Part shown: positions 12,560-24,625 of the stretch, one piece after another
Layout: every line of letters begins with the position of its first letter
Numbering within the stretch: the first letter of the stretch is position 1
The notes under the pieces: model-generated
Told to the model about the DNA's origin: nothing
The model's database searches: none
What the model saw: only the letters and a program-made list of their open reading frames with translations
DNA from: Cristatella mucedo
Taxonomy: Eukaryota > Bryozoa > Phylactolaemata > Cristatellidae
NCBI GenBank assembly: GCA_009760855.2
Contig: WPIO01000002.1
Coordinates: forward strand, 5,515,001-5,579,000
Reading direction: 5' to 3'
DNA length: 64,000 nt
Position numbers and translations under genes: made by a program

Positions 12560-13110
12560 AGACCATGCTGATTGACTTCAAGGTTTTGTCGCTCACTTTT
12601 AGGTCTCTTCATTCTATGGCTCCAGCCTATCTTTCAGATATACTACCCCATCAGGCAAAGCATCGTACCACTCGCTTTTCGGAATCCAACAGTCTAGAAA
12701 TACCTCGTACAAACCTTAAATCCTTTGGAGACCGTGCATTTAGCTCGTATGCTCCCACAGCCTGGAACTCCCTCCCGACCTGCATCAGAACATCCCCTGA
12801 CCTGACCACATTTAAAAGAAACTTAAAAACATACCTATTTAGGACAGCATTTAGTGGGTCCTTGTGATTCGTCCTCAATGTGCTTATGCGTGCTGACACT
12901 GTTCATGCTGCCACTAACCACATTTGCATGCTGACCCAGTGCATGTAACCCCTAACCATGTTATTCATTTTGTTTGTTTTTCAAGCATGATTTTACTTAC
13001 TATTCTATTGCGTATCACTTTGCAGCAAATGTAAAGCGCCTAGAAAGAGATTAAGTTCTCTGAGGGCGCTTTATCAAGTGCAATATTATTATTATTATTA
13101 TTATTAAACC
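12560..13110 (+). mobile_element. L2-like LINE, RT C-terminus with intact 3' end
   Basis: An open frame (12565-12867) shows the classic C-terminal LINE signature: APAYLSDILP, LKSFGDRAFSSYAPTAWNSL and LTTFKRNLKTYLFRTAF. It is followed by a short 3' UTR with the tail near 13030-13075 (AAGCGCCTAGAAAGAGATTA, then TTCTCTGAGGGCGCTTTATC) and an (ATT)n end at 13085-13107. This is the best-preserved 3' end in the window and the template for the SINE tails. Confidence 0.9.
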
Positions 13111-13535
13111 GGTATGTTGAACTTGTCAGCCAGTAGTCGTAGAGCTAAGCTCGTGCTCGCTACTCGGGGATGGCAACTTTTGCGTTAGTGCCAACTAGGT
13201 TTGCTACTGCTGTGGAATCGACATATATGTTGGGGCTTAGTTTAATCCCGAAACCTCAAAAGCATTTACTTTCATCTACGTTTCAATGCAAGAAGGAAAG
13301 TAGTGCAGAGCCCCGGGGTTAGTTGTTAAGAGGTCACATTATTGTGGAAGAGTGCTATTTGCACTTTTGTTGGCCTGAACGGATTGTTGCCTGTTTTGTT
13401 TTTTATCGACAGCAGCCCAAGATTGGCTACAGTTCGTGCAGCACTTACGAACAAAAGAAAGCATGGGTTTCGAGTCAACCGATTCATTAATGTAACCGCA
13501 AAGGAGCTTTAGGTGAATGTCGAAGCACTGGGAGA

Positions 13536-13685
13536 AATAGTCTTAGCCCTAGAGTAAGGTACTCCATCCTCACGACTTGGGGTCGTGGGTTCGAGTCCTG
13601 CTGTAGGCTATCTTTAATAGCCCACTGCAAGTGGTGGTGTTAGCTGCTCTTCTGCTGCTCTATTTAATGAGGCTGTTGAACAACT
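13536..13685 (+). mobile_element. Type B tRNA-derived SINE
   Basis: It has a pol III B-box-like GGTCGTGGGTTCGAGTCCTG, then a body with 'GTGGTGTTAGC' and 'CTCTTCTGCTGCT', ending 'GAGGCTGTTGAACAA'. The same architecture recurs at 20.3, 26.3 and 53.3 kb and in reverse at 35.7, 56.2 and 58.2 kb. Confidence 0.8.
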
Positions 13686-13689
13686 AACC

Positions 13690-13785
13690 TTGCAGTAGGC
13701 CACAGAGGATTGCCTGGCCAGGACTTGAACCTGTGACCCGAGTCGTGTAATGTACCCTACCACTGTGCTAACATTCACCCAGATG
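13690..13785 (-). mobile_element. tRNA-derived SINE head, inverted next to the previous SINE
   Basis: On the minus strand it reads as a tRNA-like head: AGTGGTAGGGTACATTACAC, a B-box-like GGTTCAAGTCC, then a short body. It lies tail to tail with the plus-strand SINE, forming an inverted pair. Confidence 0.65.
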
Positions 13786-14999
13786 TAGGCCAGTTACTCG
13801 GCAGGCACAGTTGTCACAACGTTACTGATGTTGCCACCACGATACTCTTTTAAGAATGATTGAGGACTGTGCTCCTGCTGTTGAGCTTGTAGCAGCTGCT
13901 TGTAGCTGACATATCGTCGCAACTAGTAAGAGGTAGCAGACAGCGCCAGCTAGAAAGGAGCTAACATATTTGACAGCTCGAGCTAAGTCGGCAAAGCTGC
14001 TAAAAAAGCTTGCGAATCTTTAGGCATGTGAAAGGGATCGAGTTTTGGCCCCGAGATCTGGCGCTTCGATCAGGGCTCACGGCTGGGGTGCTGCAGCCAC
14101 ACGAAAGCCAGAAGAGTATTTGGAGGGAGGCAGCAGCAGCAGGACTTCTCTGAATCGGTTTAGCCATCTACAGATAATCGCAGCTCACGTGACCTGGCAG
14201 ATGGGACAGGCTGAGTCTTATTTTGCTTCTGTTAAGCCTCTTAGCTAGCAAAGCCAGAGTGGTTGGGAAGCCGATAATGGCCTTCCTGGTTTAATTAAAT
14301 GTGATCAATGTTGATGGTAATACCCCAGGTGTCCTCCACCATTATCCATTCAAGTAATCTGCAGGCAGGTAGTGATGTGATTGCTGTTGGTCGGTCCCTC
14401 GGTCGGTGGGTGCCCACAATCGGCTTTGAGTTTTCAGCGTCTAGGCACCAAAAAAGCCAGCCAGTTTAAAATTGCATGGGACAGATCTCCAATCTTTGCA
14501 CACGACTGGCTGCTGCCAAGGCGCGGGAGTCCTTGCTGCCTGCGCTTTGCCGGTTGCTCTTCGTCATGGTGCATTGGCTCTTGTCATCGAGCTCTGCCAA
14601 TCTACCGTGTGGCACTGCGTCGCGGCAGCATGAATCGAGGCGAGATGTCGACAAGGCTGCAGCAGTCTCCTCAATACACTTGGCTGCCGGCCATGAGGGT
14701 AGAAGCAGCCGCCGAGGTGCCTCGTCTTTGCTCTCTCCTCTTCTCTGCCCAGTGGGTGGCTGTGCACAAATGGGCCATTGCAGGGCAGACCTCATGCCCA
14801 GCCATGAACGGCAGCTCCCACCGTAAGCTTGCTTAACACACGCCACATCTTTACAGCGCTGCCACGTTCGTTATCTAGATCAGATGAAAAATAAATGGGT
14901 GCACCTAAAGGCTTAGTTAGTTTGTCATAGATAACCATGAAGAAAAATGGAGCAGTCCCAGGTTGGTTGACTCGAACTGTGTTTCGTGTTGTAGTGCAG

Positions 15000-15360
15000 C
15001 CGCCAATCGTCTGCCCTAGCCAGCTCGCAGTCCGGCAATGCTCATGCAGCAGTTGCTATGCAGCTGCAGTAGATAAGTTAGGGGAGTGCAAAGTAGCGAG
15101 GGTGTCATCTTTGTCACGGGTCCTAGGTTGTGGAACTCATTTCCACAATTCATATGCAATGACATCTACTCCTGGTGCCGACTATGGCATATCTTTTCCA
15201 GCCGTCCTGAGCTGCTACTTCTACACTGCTCACTACTTCAAGTGCTCTTCAAACTTGGCTATAGTTCCTACTTTCTCTTTGTTCCGTGAGATTCCTGTTG
15301 ACTGCTTTCGTAGCGAAAGCTGCTTATGCTTTGAGTGCGCTATATAAGTCTCTCTATCGT
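15000..15360 (+). mobile_element. LINE family 2 fragment (GPRLWNS-type C-terminus)
   Basis: The frame contains VTGPRLWNSFPQFICND, the same block as GPRLWNSLPRFLCND at 27.7 kb. It is followed by a shared 3' region (GAGCTGCTACTTCTACACTG, and the 'CGTGAGAT' block). It is a dead copy with frameshifts. Confidence 0.75.
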
Positions 15361-15559
15361 TACGCCCACATTGTCTTTGTGGCTTTGTGCAGTTACAGAC
15401 CAAGATGCCTTACATGTGTCACTTAATTTAGGGCCTCTCTTTTCGCTGAAAACTATGTGACTAGGGTCGGTAGCTGGCTTGTTTCTTTTTGGTCGTGAAT
15501 GCAGCCACTGCTCGGTGGACTTGGTTGGACTTGGACTCGGTGGCCGAGGTCTCAGCCAT

Positions 15560-15695
15560 GGTGTGCAGTCTGCTACTACCTGTCCTTCTGTACTCGTTTA
15601 AGAGGTCGTGGGCTCGAGCCCGAAGGCATATGTGAAGCGCCTGAATAGAGATTAAGTTCTCTTAGGGCGCTATACAAATGAATTATTTTTTTTTT
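15560..15695 (+). mobile_element. Type A SINE (tRNA head, L2-like tail)
   Basis: B-box-like GGTCGTGGGCTCGAGCCC is followed by 'GGCATATGTGAAGCGCCTGA' and the L2-type tail 'AGATTAAGTTCTCTTAGGGC', ending in poly-T/A-rich DNA. Confidence 0.82.
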
Positions 15696-16828
15696 AAGTA
15701 AACTGGTTAATCCGCATGGCTGCATCCCACTGCTGCCAGCACGAGAGTCGGCGGATTGCCAATATCTCTTCAGTCCTTTCAGCCTCTGATGTCGTAGTCT
15801 CAGCAACTATAGAGTCCCTGCTGTGTGTTAGGTTTGGCTGGCTTTCTTCGTGAAGAAAAGCCCCTGCTACAGTTACTCGATGTGCTCCCATTCGAAAACT
15901 AATTCAGGATTCCTGTGATGCACCCTAAGCTACCGTGAAACCGCCCTGCTCAGCACTGAGTGGGTCTCATTGTTAGCTCACCTAAAGGGCGAGATTGATC
16001 TGGTTGCACTCTCGGTTGCTGTGTTTTATTTGAGCACCGAATGAACCAGGATTTGCTGACTGCTGACTGGCCACCGATCGGCAGCCACCGACCAGAATAT
16101 CTCGGAGTCTGGCCAGTGGCAGTGCCAGCGGTTTGTTTGTAGTTGTAGCATAATTCAGTGGCCCTTTGTGCAGCTGTGCCTGGTCTTGGGGACAATTGCT
16201 GTGCGTCTGCGTATGCATAAGGCAAGCTGTGAAATCGCTACACTAGCGGTGTGTTATTGGCCTTGCACGGTCGTGCCCTTACATCTGTACGAAATTGGCT
16301 TAAGCAGCTGTGCTAAAAATGTCATCTCAGGGAGTCCCTGACAGGTGTGGTGCCCTCTGCAGTGAGTGCAGATCTGCCGGTCTGTGACGATGTAGTGGCG
16401 TGAAGCTGATGCTTCCAGCCTGGTGCTCTCGGTTACAGCACCTCGAGACACTTGGTGCCACTCTTGGTACCACCACACTTGTGGACACCAACTTCCAGAA
16501 AAAAGCCCAACCTTCAGCTAGTTTCGACAGAGCGTGAATGTAAGATCTGAACCTGCTGGCCGGTTTGCAGTCAGCATGTTATGCCTACACCATATCCTGT
16601 TCCAGTTTCTGTCAGCTAGTGTGCCTATGTTTCATCCAAACCGTGTGGATGCCTTCTTGCTGTTCTTTCCCATCTGTCGAAGAGGAAAATTCCTTGGTTA
16701 CCCTCAGGGCTTTGACATGATTATAGGGACATATGTGCTGGCTCATATTTTTAATGTATCCAGCACTGCATATCCTGAATTCCATTTGGATTGTCGAGAC
16801 TGGGAAAAGGAAAAGAGTAATGACAATA

Positions 16829-17001
16829 CAGTCGAATCTGCTTATAAGAATACGCTCGGGCCTGCAAATGGCCATTCTTATAGGTAGAGTATTCGCATAT
16901 GCAGAGTGAGACTATAGCTAGAGTATATCCGGAATGCGGAACTGCTATTCTTATAAGCCGAGTATTCCTATATCCGATATTCTTATAAGCAGAATCAACT
17001 T
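16829..17001. mobile_element. Small TIR element (pogo/Tc1-like MITE)
   Basis: Inverted ends of about 24 bp share GAATCTGCTTATAAGAATA (left) and its complement (right, 16978-16996). TA dinucleotides flank both sides (16827-16828 and 17002-17003). Internal 'TATTCTTATAAG' blocks add further inverted copies. The whole is 173 bp with no coding capacity. Confidence 0.78.
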
Positions 17002-17004
17002 TAG

Positions 17005-17180
17005 TAATAATACATTTTCCATAGAATTTTTCTATAAAACATTCCTCTCAGAGCCTAATCTCTTTCTAGGCACTTTACTTATGCTGTAAAGGAAGCGTGG
17101 TCAAATGGTTAGTGGTAACATCCAGATGTCAACAATTATGGTTTTTTTAGAGGTAACATGCTCAATGTCAACCTGCAAAT
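17005..17180 (-). mobile_element. L2-like LINE 3' end, antisense
   Basis: The minus strand shows 'GTAAAGTGCCTAGAAAGAGA' and then the complement of 'CCTCTCAGAGCC'. It is followed by the 3' UTR block also seen at 2505-2590. It abuts the MITE on its left. Confidence 0.65.
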
Positions 17181-17383
17181 GTGGTTATAGAAGGGCCTTC
17201 TTAGTTTTGAGGTCCGGACCCTAGTCTACGCAGTTGTATTCGACATGCTTGAATATTGCCAAGACGTTGTATGAGGGCACCTGTTTCGTAGGCTTCGGTG
17301 CCAATTGCCTGCCTTTCCAAACCGTTACTCCTACTCGATTCGGCTGGGAGATTGGGCGAACCGGCTGCATTCTTCATTTGCAG

Positions 17384-17508
17384 ACGGTCTTCGCCGCAGA
17401 AAGCTGTTTCTGGATGCTGCACGTCTGTTCGAGCAGTATGTAAAGGACGAAGAGGAAGCCGTTGCGTGCCTTGTCGAAGGGAGCCACTGGGACGAAGCCC
17501 TGCGCCTT
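17384..17508 (+). CDS. ELP1: ELP1 coding exon 5 of this window
   Basis: Acceptor cttcatttgcag. With the carried G the frame begins DGLRRRKLFLDAARLFEQYV, then KDEEEAVACLVEG and WDEALRL, the most recognisable ELP1 helical block ('YEEAV..LLEG..WEEALRL'). The donor is CTT|gtatgt, phase 0. The open frame upstream of 17384 is intronic and does not match the family. Confidence 0.97.
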
Positions 17509-19750
17509 GTATGTTGCATGTGCTCTTGCTTCCCTCCCTCTGACATTTGTCGATTCTGCTGGTGCTTGCCTGCGCACTTCGAGGCCATTGCGGCTTCTCG
17601 GCTATGCGGCGCTGCCGCTTGCTGCTGAGGCCCGCAACACCGTCCTCGCATTGTATGGCCCACGAGCCACGTCGAACGAGTAGCCACTTGGTGATTCGGG
17701 CTATGTGCACGGTCGCCCGACAGCAGCAGCAGTGCTCTGTTTGGGAATTCAAGTACAGGTGCATGCCTACGCATGTGTGCGCACCCAGCGCTCACACTTG
17801 CGGCGGCGGTCTTCCGGTGGCGTGCACTCGACTTTTGGTGCCTGATGGTGGTTGATGCTCGTTGAGTCGTGCGATCTGCAAGGATCTGCAGCTCTTAGTT
17901 CTGCCAGCAGGGTATTAGTGGGTGGGGCCTGCCCGAGCTCGCTCGCCTGCACAGTCTGTGCTCGCATGAAGGAGTGCTGCCTTTGGAGCCGTGCGCATCG
18001 CAGTGAACTCGGCTATGGCAGGCCGATCTGGCTGCCCATCACTGCTGACGAGGCGGCACATCTCGGTGTATCACCTCGGCCTTAGGCTAAGCAGCCAGTC
18101 GGTAGAGCTGCTGACACCACCAGCTTGCCTTTCGCATTGGTATCGACCGAGCGTGCAACTGTAGCTTCGATAACCACGAGCAGCCACCCACCTGAAGCTG
18201 GTCGGCCATTGGTGGTTCCGGCCCTCCCCTCCAGCCATCCCCAGAACTAGCTGCCCTCGGTAAATATGTTCGTTTTCTTGCAAAAACTGCTCGTTGCAGT
18301 CAGCTCCCCACCCAAGCATAGTGAATCAGTGGTAAAGCTGCTGTTCTCATCAATCACACTAATCTATTTGTTCTCGGCATCGAACTAAGTGGCACCCCTT
18401 ACACACCAGTTCTCTGGCTTGGCTATTATTCCTAGTGTCTAGAGAGCTTACAGCCAGCCTCCATCCACTAAGCCACTGCTGAGCTAGCAGGATTTCAGGG
18501 TTACCGATGACATGGTGGGAGAGGGCATGTGGGGATCCCAATCTCGACTTCGCCCCGCCCGTGCTGGCTGCGCACCTGTCGGTACGAGGTATAAAAAAAG
18601 TGTCCCCAGTACTGTATTGGTGAGCAGCGTTAGAGGAATGGGCCTGATGGCACATGGGGCAGTACCGACCACCACCTGCAGTCGAAACTATAGGCATTTT
18701 GGTCGAGTATGTCATCCCTTTGACAGGCAGCAGTGGTCACAGTAAATGAAAGCATAGCTACTCCCGGCCGTATAGCTTCCTTAGACATGTATTAACTTGG
18801 CTTTGATCTAGCTGTCAGTTTCTTTGCTTAATGACTTCTGGCACTTTTGCCCTGACGGTCCCAGACATGTGCTTGCTTTAGCTGTTCTCAGGCAGTGAGT
18901 GTGTTCCTCTTCTGCAGCCAACTGTCGCATGACATGTCCAGCCGGCTTTTGCTGCTTTTAACTACTTACTCCTTCGACCATATTTACCCTGATTGAACCA
19001 TACTTCTTTCCTCGTGTGCGAGTGTTGAGGGATGTCAGCTGGTGACTGTGCCCCGAAAGTAGCATAGACTTTAATGCTAGTGTGTTATATAAACCATCTA
19101 GCATAGCAACCACTTAGCTCTCGTGGCAATAGGGTTATAGACTACAGACGTAGTTGCGCAAGCACTGGTTAGTGCCACAGTGGAACATTTACCCGTGCGG
19201 TTCTTGTAGACCGTTGAAAATATATTTGTACAGAACTTCTATCAAACGGCTGGGATATACGTTAGATTTATATATGCCTAGTTATGTGCTGTTTTGGTAC
19301 AGACTAATGGCAAATGTACACTGCTGTGACGTGGGAATACGCAACTGTAATACCCCCAAGGAGATATATTACCAGAAAGAATATTCAATCATTTCATCAT
19401 ACAGAATTGAACTCACTACATATGAAACCTGAGATAAGAGGCACATCTCACCTATACCTCAACCCACTGACGGTTAAGCTACATACCCCTTTGTTTTTAA
19501 AGCTTCAGCTTTATTTGAAAATGAGTATAGTGGAAATGTGCTACAGTTCAGCCGACTGCATGATGGCATAGATGCAGGTCAATGGGGCTTGCCCGATGTT
19601 CACTTGGCCACTTGTCACCATTTGTACCGAAATCCATAAGACTTTCAGTTTTAGTCCCACCATGATTCATGCTAAACAAATTATATTAACTTTGAAAGGA
19701 TTACTGTCATTATCACTTTTATAGCCGGTTAGAAATCAAAAGTGGGATCT

Positions 19751-19862
<112 letters not shown>

Positions 19863-20307
19863 CATGCATATTTAATATGCATCCTTTAAATTTGAAAAAT
19901 GCTGAACAACCATAGGCCATTTGCCGTGGACTGTGAGTAGGAATAACTTGCCTCGAGTAAGAAATGATTCCTGGAGCTCTTTTAAGTCGGATTTTCACTC
20001 TTATCAACTTAACTGACGAGATTGCATTGCATTTTTTCAGCAGTGTTTAAAGCTGCTTTAAGTAGCCACTCATGTCCCGAACCGAATCTGGGTGAGTGCC
20101 TGCATGTTACTCCTATGATTGTACTGCAGCCGGCTAAAAGGCTGCTACTTAAAGAGTCTGCTTGGCAGACAGAATAGGACAGACCTCGAACATGTCCAGA
20201 CTGAAAATGCTAGTACAACAGATCATAATAATAGCATCTTAAGAGAGCTGAAGCTCCAAACACTTTTCATTTGCATGAAAGTAGCGTAACGTTTAGAAGG
20301 CTTCAGT

Positions 20308-20470
20308 GTGTGATGGCCTAGAAGGTAAGGTGCTCGTTGTCCACGACCGAGATCATGGGTTCGAATCCTGCAGTGGGCGATTCTTAATTTTCCACAGCAA
20401 GCGGTGGGGATCGCCGTTAAGGCTCTTCTGCCGCTATACAGATGAGGCTGTTAAATCAGCTAATATTGCG
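20308..20470 (+). mobile_element. Type B tRNA-derived SINE
   Basis: A-box-like head 'GGCCTAGAAGGTAAGGTGCT', B-box-like ATGGGTTCGAATCCTG, the body 'AGGCTCTTCTGCCGCTATA' and the end 'GAGGCTGTTAAATCAGC'. All elements match the other type B copies. Confidence 0.85.
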
Positions 20471-20478
20471 AATCATGC

Positions 20479-20612
20479 TCCCCTGGTTTGGCGCAGGGGC
20501 AATATGCTCACCTTAACCATCCAGGTCGTTGGCTCGGGCCCTGCGGCATATGCAAAACGCCTGTATAGAAATTACATTCTCTTAGTGTACTATACTAATG
20601 AGTATTATATAC
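20479..20612 (+). mobile_element. Type A SINE, tandem to the type B copy
   Basis: B-box-like GTCGTTGGCTCGGGCCCTG is followed by 'GGCATATGCAAAACGCCTG' and the L2-type tail 'AGAAATTACATTCTCTTAG'. It lies about 10 bp after the type B SINE in the same orientation. Confidence 0.75.
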
Positions 20613-21197
20613 ACAAGTGGATAATACATCATCGGTTCACTCTCCTGGTGGCAAATGTAATTGTTTCCAGAAGAGCTCAAGCTCTTGGGAGTCCAGCATT
20701 CAGTAGAAAATCCATATCCAGTACATATACTGGTCCACAAGCTGTATAAGACTGATGCAGAAACATTCTCAGATTGCAGCACTTTGTCATTTGATTTAAA
20801 CTTTGGCAACAATACTAGGGTTCATCTCACGTCATCGAGCTGCAAACATACTTACTTTACTGTTGCGAAAAGCATGAATTTTTTACTTGGTCTATAAAAC
20901 TTGACTGTTGTCGTGTATGTTGAAACCAGTGGGCATGGTTCTGGGCTCAGCTTAGGCAGTCACTTATGTGATGCTCCATAAGAAAGGGCTTGTGCTTGTT
21001 GACCCCCTAAATATTGTAATGCGTGGCAAGTCTACAGTGCCCTGTCTATTCTTACTACGGTGCCCATTTGGGCCGCCAGCAACTGAGGCAGCTCCCAAAG
21101 CTATTTCGTACTGTGCTGACCAGCCATTTCGACGCACATTTACTAGATTATTGTCTTTCTCAGGCAGCTTGAGTAGGGTTGGTAGCCATGCTTGCAT

Positions 21198-21200
<3 letters not shown>

Positions 21201-21276
<76 letters not shown>
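21201..21276. repeat. (TG)n microsatellite
   Basis: 76 bases of pure TG. Confidence 0.97.
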
Positions 21277-21277
<1 letters not shown>

Positions 21278-22391
21278 AAATGATGGGGTGGCAGCCTCGT
21301 GTTAGAGCATGCCTTTTCCTTTCCTGGCCTCCCACAATGAAATAAGCGCGGCGGCAGGGCCATGAAAGTGTGTCTATTTTCGAGCCGAATGCGGCTCGAT
21401 GATGTTCCATAGCAAGCTACTTTGGCTCGTGAAACCGCACCTAGCTCACAGTGGTCGTGTTGCGCACAGCTGCAATGCGCAACCTGACACACTATCATTA
21501 CACTTTTTGCGTGGCTTGGCACTCATGGGTTTCGCGTTCGGATTCTTGATATCTATCATGAGGTCGGAGGCGCAGGAAGACCAGGCAGCCAGCAAGCACC
21601 GAGCTCGCCTGTCCTCGACTGTAGCTGCCGCCTAGAGCAGCCTCGATCCCGAGCAAACAGGCTACTGTCACGACTGCCTGGCTTCATCAAGTGTCCCAGT
21701 CCGGCATGCATGCTTTCGTCGTGTGGTAGATTATGAGCAGTTCTTGCTGACGGCCCTTTCTTAGGCTAGTGTGTCGGGCTGCCTGGCTATCCCGAATTTA
21801 CTCCCCGTGCTAGTTGTATCAGAGCAGTAGTCACTAGATTTGGTGTTGTTTGCCTGCACTTCTACTTACCACTATGCTCGCAATAAAAATATTGCACTTT
21901 CAAACTTCGTTTCGCAATGTTGCATCTCCAAACTAGCCTTAACTAAGTGGTACCCCTTCAAGCTAACATTATTAAGTGGTGCACCTCCAAGCTGGTTGAT
22001 GTTTGGCTTGGGGGGGGCTAGGAAAAGGGGGAGGGACTGTGGTGAGACAAGTGAAGCAGGCGAAAAGGGTTTTTTTGTGGTGAACCGAGTGAGGTAGCTC
22101 GGTATTGCAACTTGGGTTGTGGGCCAACGACTGGAGAGCCGACGGTGGTGGTTAGGTGGGGAAGAGTCAGTCCTGCTTTGTATTGGCACAACCAGCAAGG
22201 GCTTAAATGATCGAAATGAGGGGTGGGGGTAGGTCAGCTGGACTTGCCAATCCGGCAGCTACCTGCCTTGACTATAAACAGGCCTATCCTGGCTGATCCG
22301 TGGGCGTTCCACATTGTTTACGTTGCTTGCCAATTCAACCTTGTCGGCCAAGGACAGAGTTGGTGTCAGTGTGTGGTGGATAAATTAAAAG

Positions 22392-22516
<125 letters not shown>

Positions 22517-23309
22517 AACTAGCAAACAAGTGTGCTCGTAGGCTCCTGGAGTGTGCGCATGTGTGCTCGTGAAAGCATTGAGCTCCGTATGCAGTTTGTA
22601 GCTGTGTTCTTTGGATTGGCGCCATGTTGTTGTGTATGCTCGAGCACGGCCGGCGGCAGCCCCCCCTCCCCTACTACTCCGCTCCGTGAACTCCCTGCTA
22701 AAGAAGTGCGCACTGGTGTAGGGCACTGTGGGTTACTCCCACTCCATGGGCTCCATAGAACCTGCGTCTGCCTGTCGTCAGCTAGTAGGAGATGGACCGG
22801 TGGCCATACCTTTTGCCACACCTGGCCACCTGTGAGGTCGCTTGATCTCTCCCAGTAGGTGTGTGAGCTACTGTGAATTGGTGATAAATGTTGAAGTGTA
22901 AATGTTTTCATTTATTTGCTGTCAAGAAAAAAATCCTTTGGTACGGAATTTATTGCTCAAGAGAGCTTCTAAGCGATGAACCCAGAAAAACCCAAAAATG
23001 TGTGTATTGCTTGATGCCCTCTTAGCAACCGGGTAACTTCTTTACCGATGGCCAGTTTCGGTTCCGGATTTTGTTGGCTGGGCTGGAGGTATTACTCAGC
23101 TTTCGTATGGCATGCTACACGATAATAATGCCAGAAGCAATCTGCTAATATAGGAAGTCTGTAATGTGATTGTACCTTTAAATAGGCCAGCGCCCGTTGT
23201 ATTACATTTGGTGAGGTTATTCGTCTAATAGAAGGTGCAAACCAGCATGACACCAGTAACCTTGGTAGCAGTCGGCAGACCGTAGCCACACACGTATGCA
23301 GTACTAGCA

Positions 23310-24135
23310 GCTATGGCTAAAGGAGGCCTTCAAACAGATTGAGCGAAGGGCCAGCTATGGTCCTACCATCTTGGAGAGGTTAGCAACCGAGAGATCGCTC
23401 GAAAGCTCGGCAAAGTGAGAAAGCTGTCCGATATGACATTAGGAAAATGACCATGATAGGGACGATGAGGAACTGGTCTGCATCTGGACATCCTTATAAC
23501 AAGAGTAATGATCGGCTTCTGAAAATGAAGTGTCGTGAGGCTTGTTTTGCACCTGCTTAAGTCCGTGCTAAAACACTTGAGCTTGTCACCAGCAAGATGA
23601 CGTGTGATGCAAAAGCTTGACGTAACTTGCTTATGGCAATCGTAGCAAAGAATCCTCTGTCACTGACGAAAGCCCTCAAAGAAGCGTATCTTGAGTGGCT
23701 GTGACAGCACAGACATTGCAAGAGTTGGTCGTTGGTTCTGCAGTGGGCGATCCTTTATAGCTCAACACAAGCGGTAGTGATAGCCGCTAAGGCTCTTCTG
23801 TTGCTATATAAATAAGGCTATTAAATCAGCAAAATTAGTAATTTTATTTACTAAGATCACGATCCGAAACATACTGCCTAAGTTGTACTGCAGTTTCTCG
23901 GCAGGTCCCCTGATTTTACGCACTTGCAGCGGCAGAGTCAAAGCCCGGACCTTAACCTGATCGATTATCTACGGTCCGTGGTTCGGCTGAGAGCTTTAGG
24001 TGGTAACATCATATCACCGGCGATATATGTAACAAACTGTGAGTGGTTTGGCGTGCTATGCCATCCTGTATAGCTTTGAAACTCGTCAAGTTCATGCAAC
24101 CCCAAAAGTGGAATCGTTCATTGGGATGGGCCACA
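23310..24135 (+). mobile_element. Dead Tc1/mariner transposon, interrupted by a SINE
   Basis: Split frames give a Tc1-type helix-turn-helix (NREIARKLGK, VRYDIRKM), a GRPR-like 'WSASGHPYNKS' and 'VAKNPLSLTKALKEAYLEWL'. After the SINE comes the catalytic-region signature QSPDLNLIDYLRSV. Stops and frameshifts are frequent. Terminal repeats were not identified. Confidence 0.8.
23727..23848 (+). mobile_element. Type B SINE, 5'-truncated, inside the Tc1 relic
   Basis: It begins near the B box (GTCGTTGGTTCTGCAGTGGG) and keeps the full body, 'AAGGCTCTTCTGTTGCTATA', and the end 'GGCTATTAAATCAGC'. It separates the two halves of the Tc1 relic. Confidence 0.75.
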
Positions 24136-24441
24136 TCCGACTACAATTAGTCTTTCTACCACCCATGCTATGATTGTTATGCATAATAAATCGTGTGCTT
24201 AGTAGTATTTTGGCATCAGTCTTATGTGAACCCTCTAGAATTTGGGCTGCCTGTAGATTTTTAAACTGCCTACAACAATAGTCAACCAGGTGGCCATAGT
24301 TGGGGGCTGCAAAACTGATGGTCGTTAGTGTAAGTGTAACCGTGCTTTGCTAGCCGACGTCATCCATACTAACTTTCATCGAATGTGCCGACCGAGCAAG
24401 TGCCAGCAAGCATGCAGGCGCAGCAATTTCTTTCTTCCCAG

Positions 24442-24625
24442 GTTCACGGCAGCCGCAGATCTGACCTCGAGGTCACTCACATCAGGCCGGCCATCGAGGC
24501 GGCTGCTAGAGACAGTGCGGCGATGCTCCAAAGCAACACGGACGTCTTCATTGAGCACACTCGGCGCCTGCAGCAAGTCAGGCTGGAGAAGGCCGCGAAC
24601 CTGCTGGAAGTAGACGAGAGCTTCG
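24442..24625 (+). CDS. ELP1: ELP1 coding exon 6 of this window
   Basis: It follows ttcttcccag and continues EALRL with VHGSRRSDLEVTHIRPAI, then MLQSNTDVFIEHTRRLQQVR. This corresponds to the long helix after '[20 protein letters not shown]' in vertebrate ELP1. The donor is TTCG|gtaagg in phase 1. Confidence 0.95.

Larger units (their letters stand above)
12113..17383 (+). other. ELP1 intron 4 of this window
   Basis: A 5.3-kb GT-AG intron ending in ttcatttgcag. It is packed with repeats: an L2-like LINE 3' half, an inverted SINE pair, a second LINE family fragment, a type A SINE, a pogo-like MITE and an antisense L2 tail. The stretches 13800-14990 and 15700-16820 show no feature I can support. 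Confidence 0.8.

Noticed and set aside
13570-13615. tRNA genes suggested by B-box-like sequences here and at other SINEs
   Set aside because: No complete cloverleaf; each is followed by a SINE body and tail, so these are SINE heads.
14381-14846. Overlapping open frames on both strands (up to 151 codons)
   Set aside because: No domain, no splice pattern, inside an ELP1 intron; composition alone explains them.
17201-17795. 187- and 154-codon - strand ORFs
   Set aside because: Antisense to the clear ELP1 exon at 17384-17508 and without motifs of their own.
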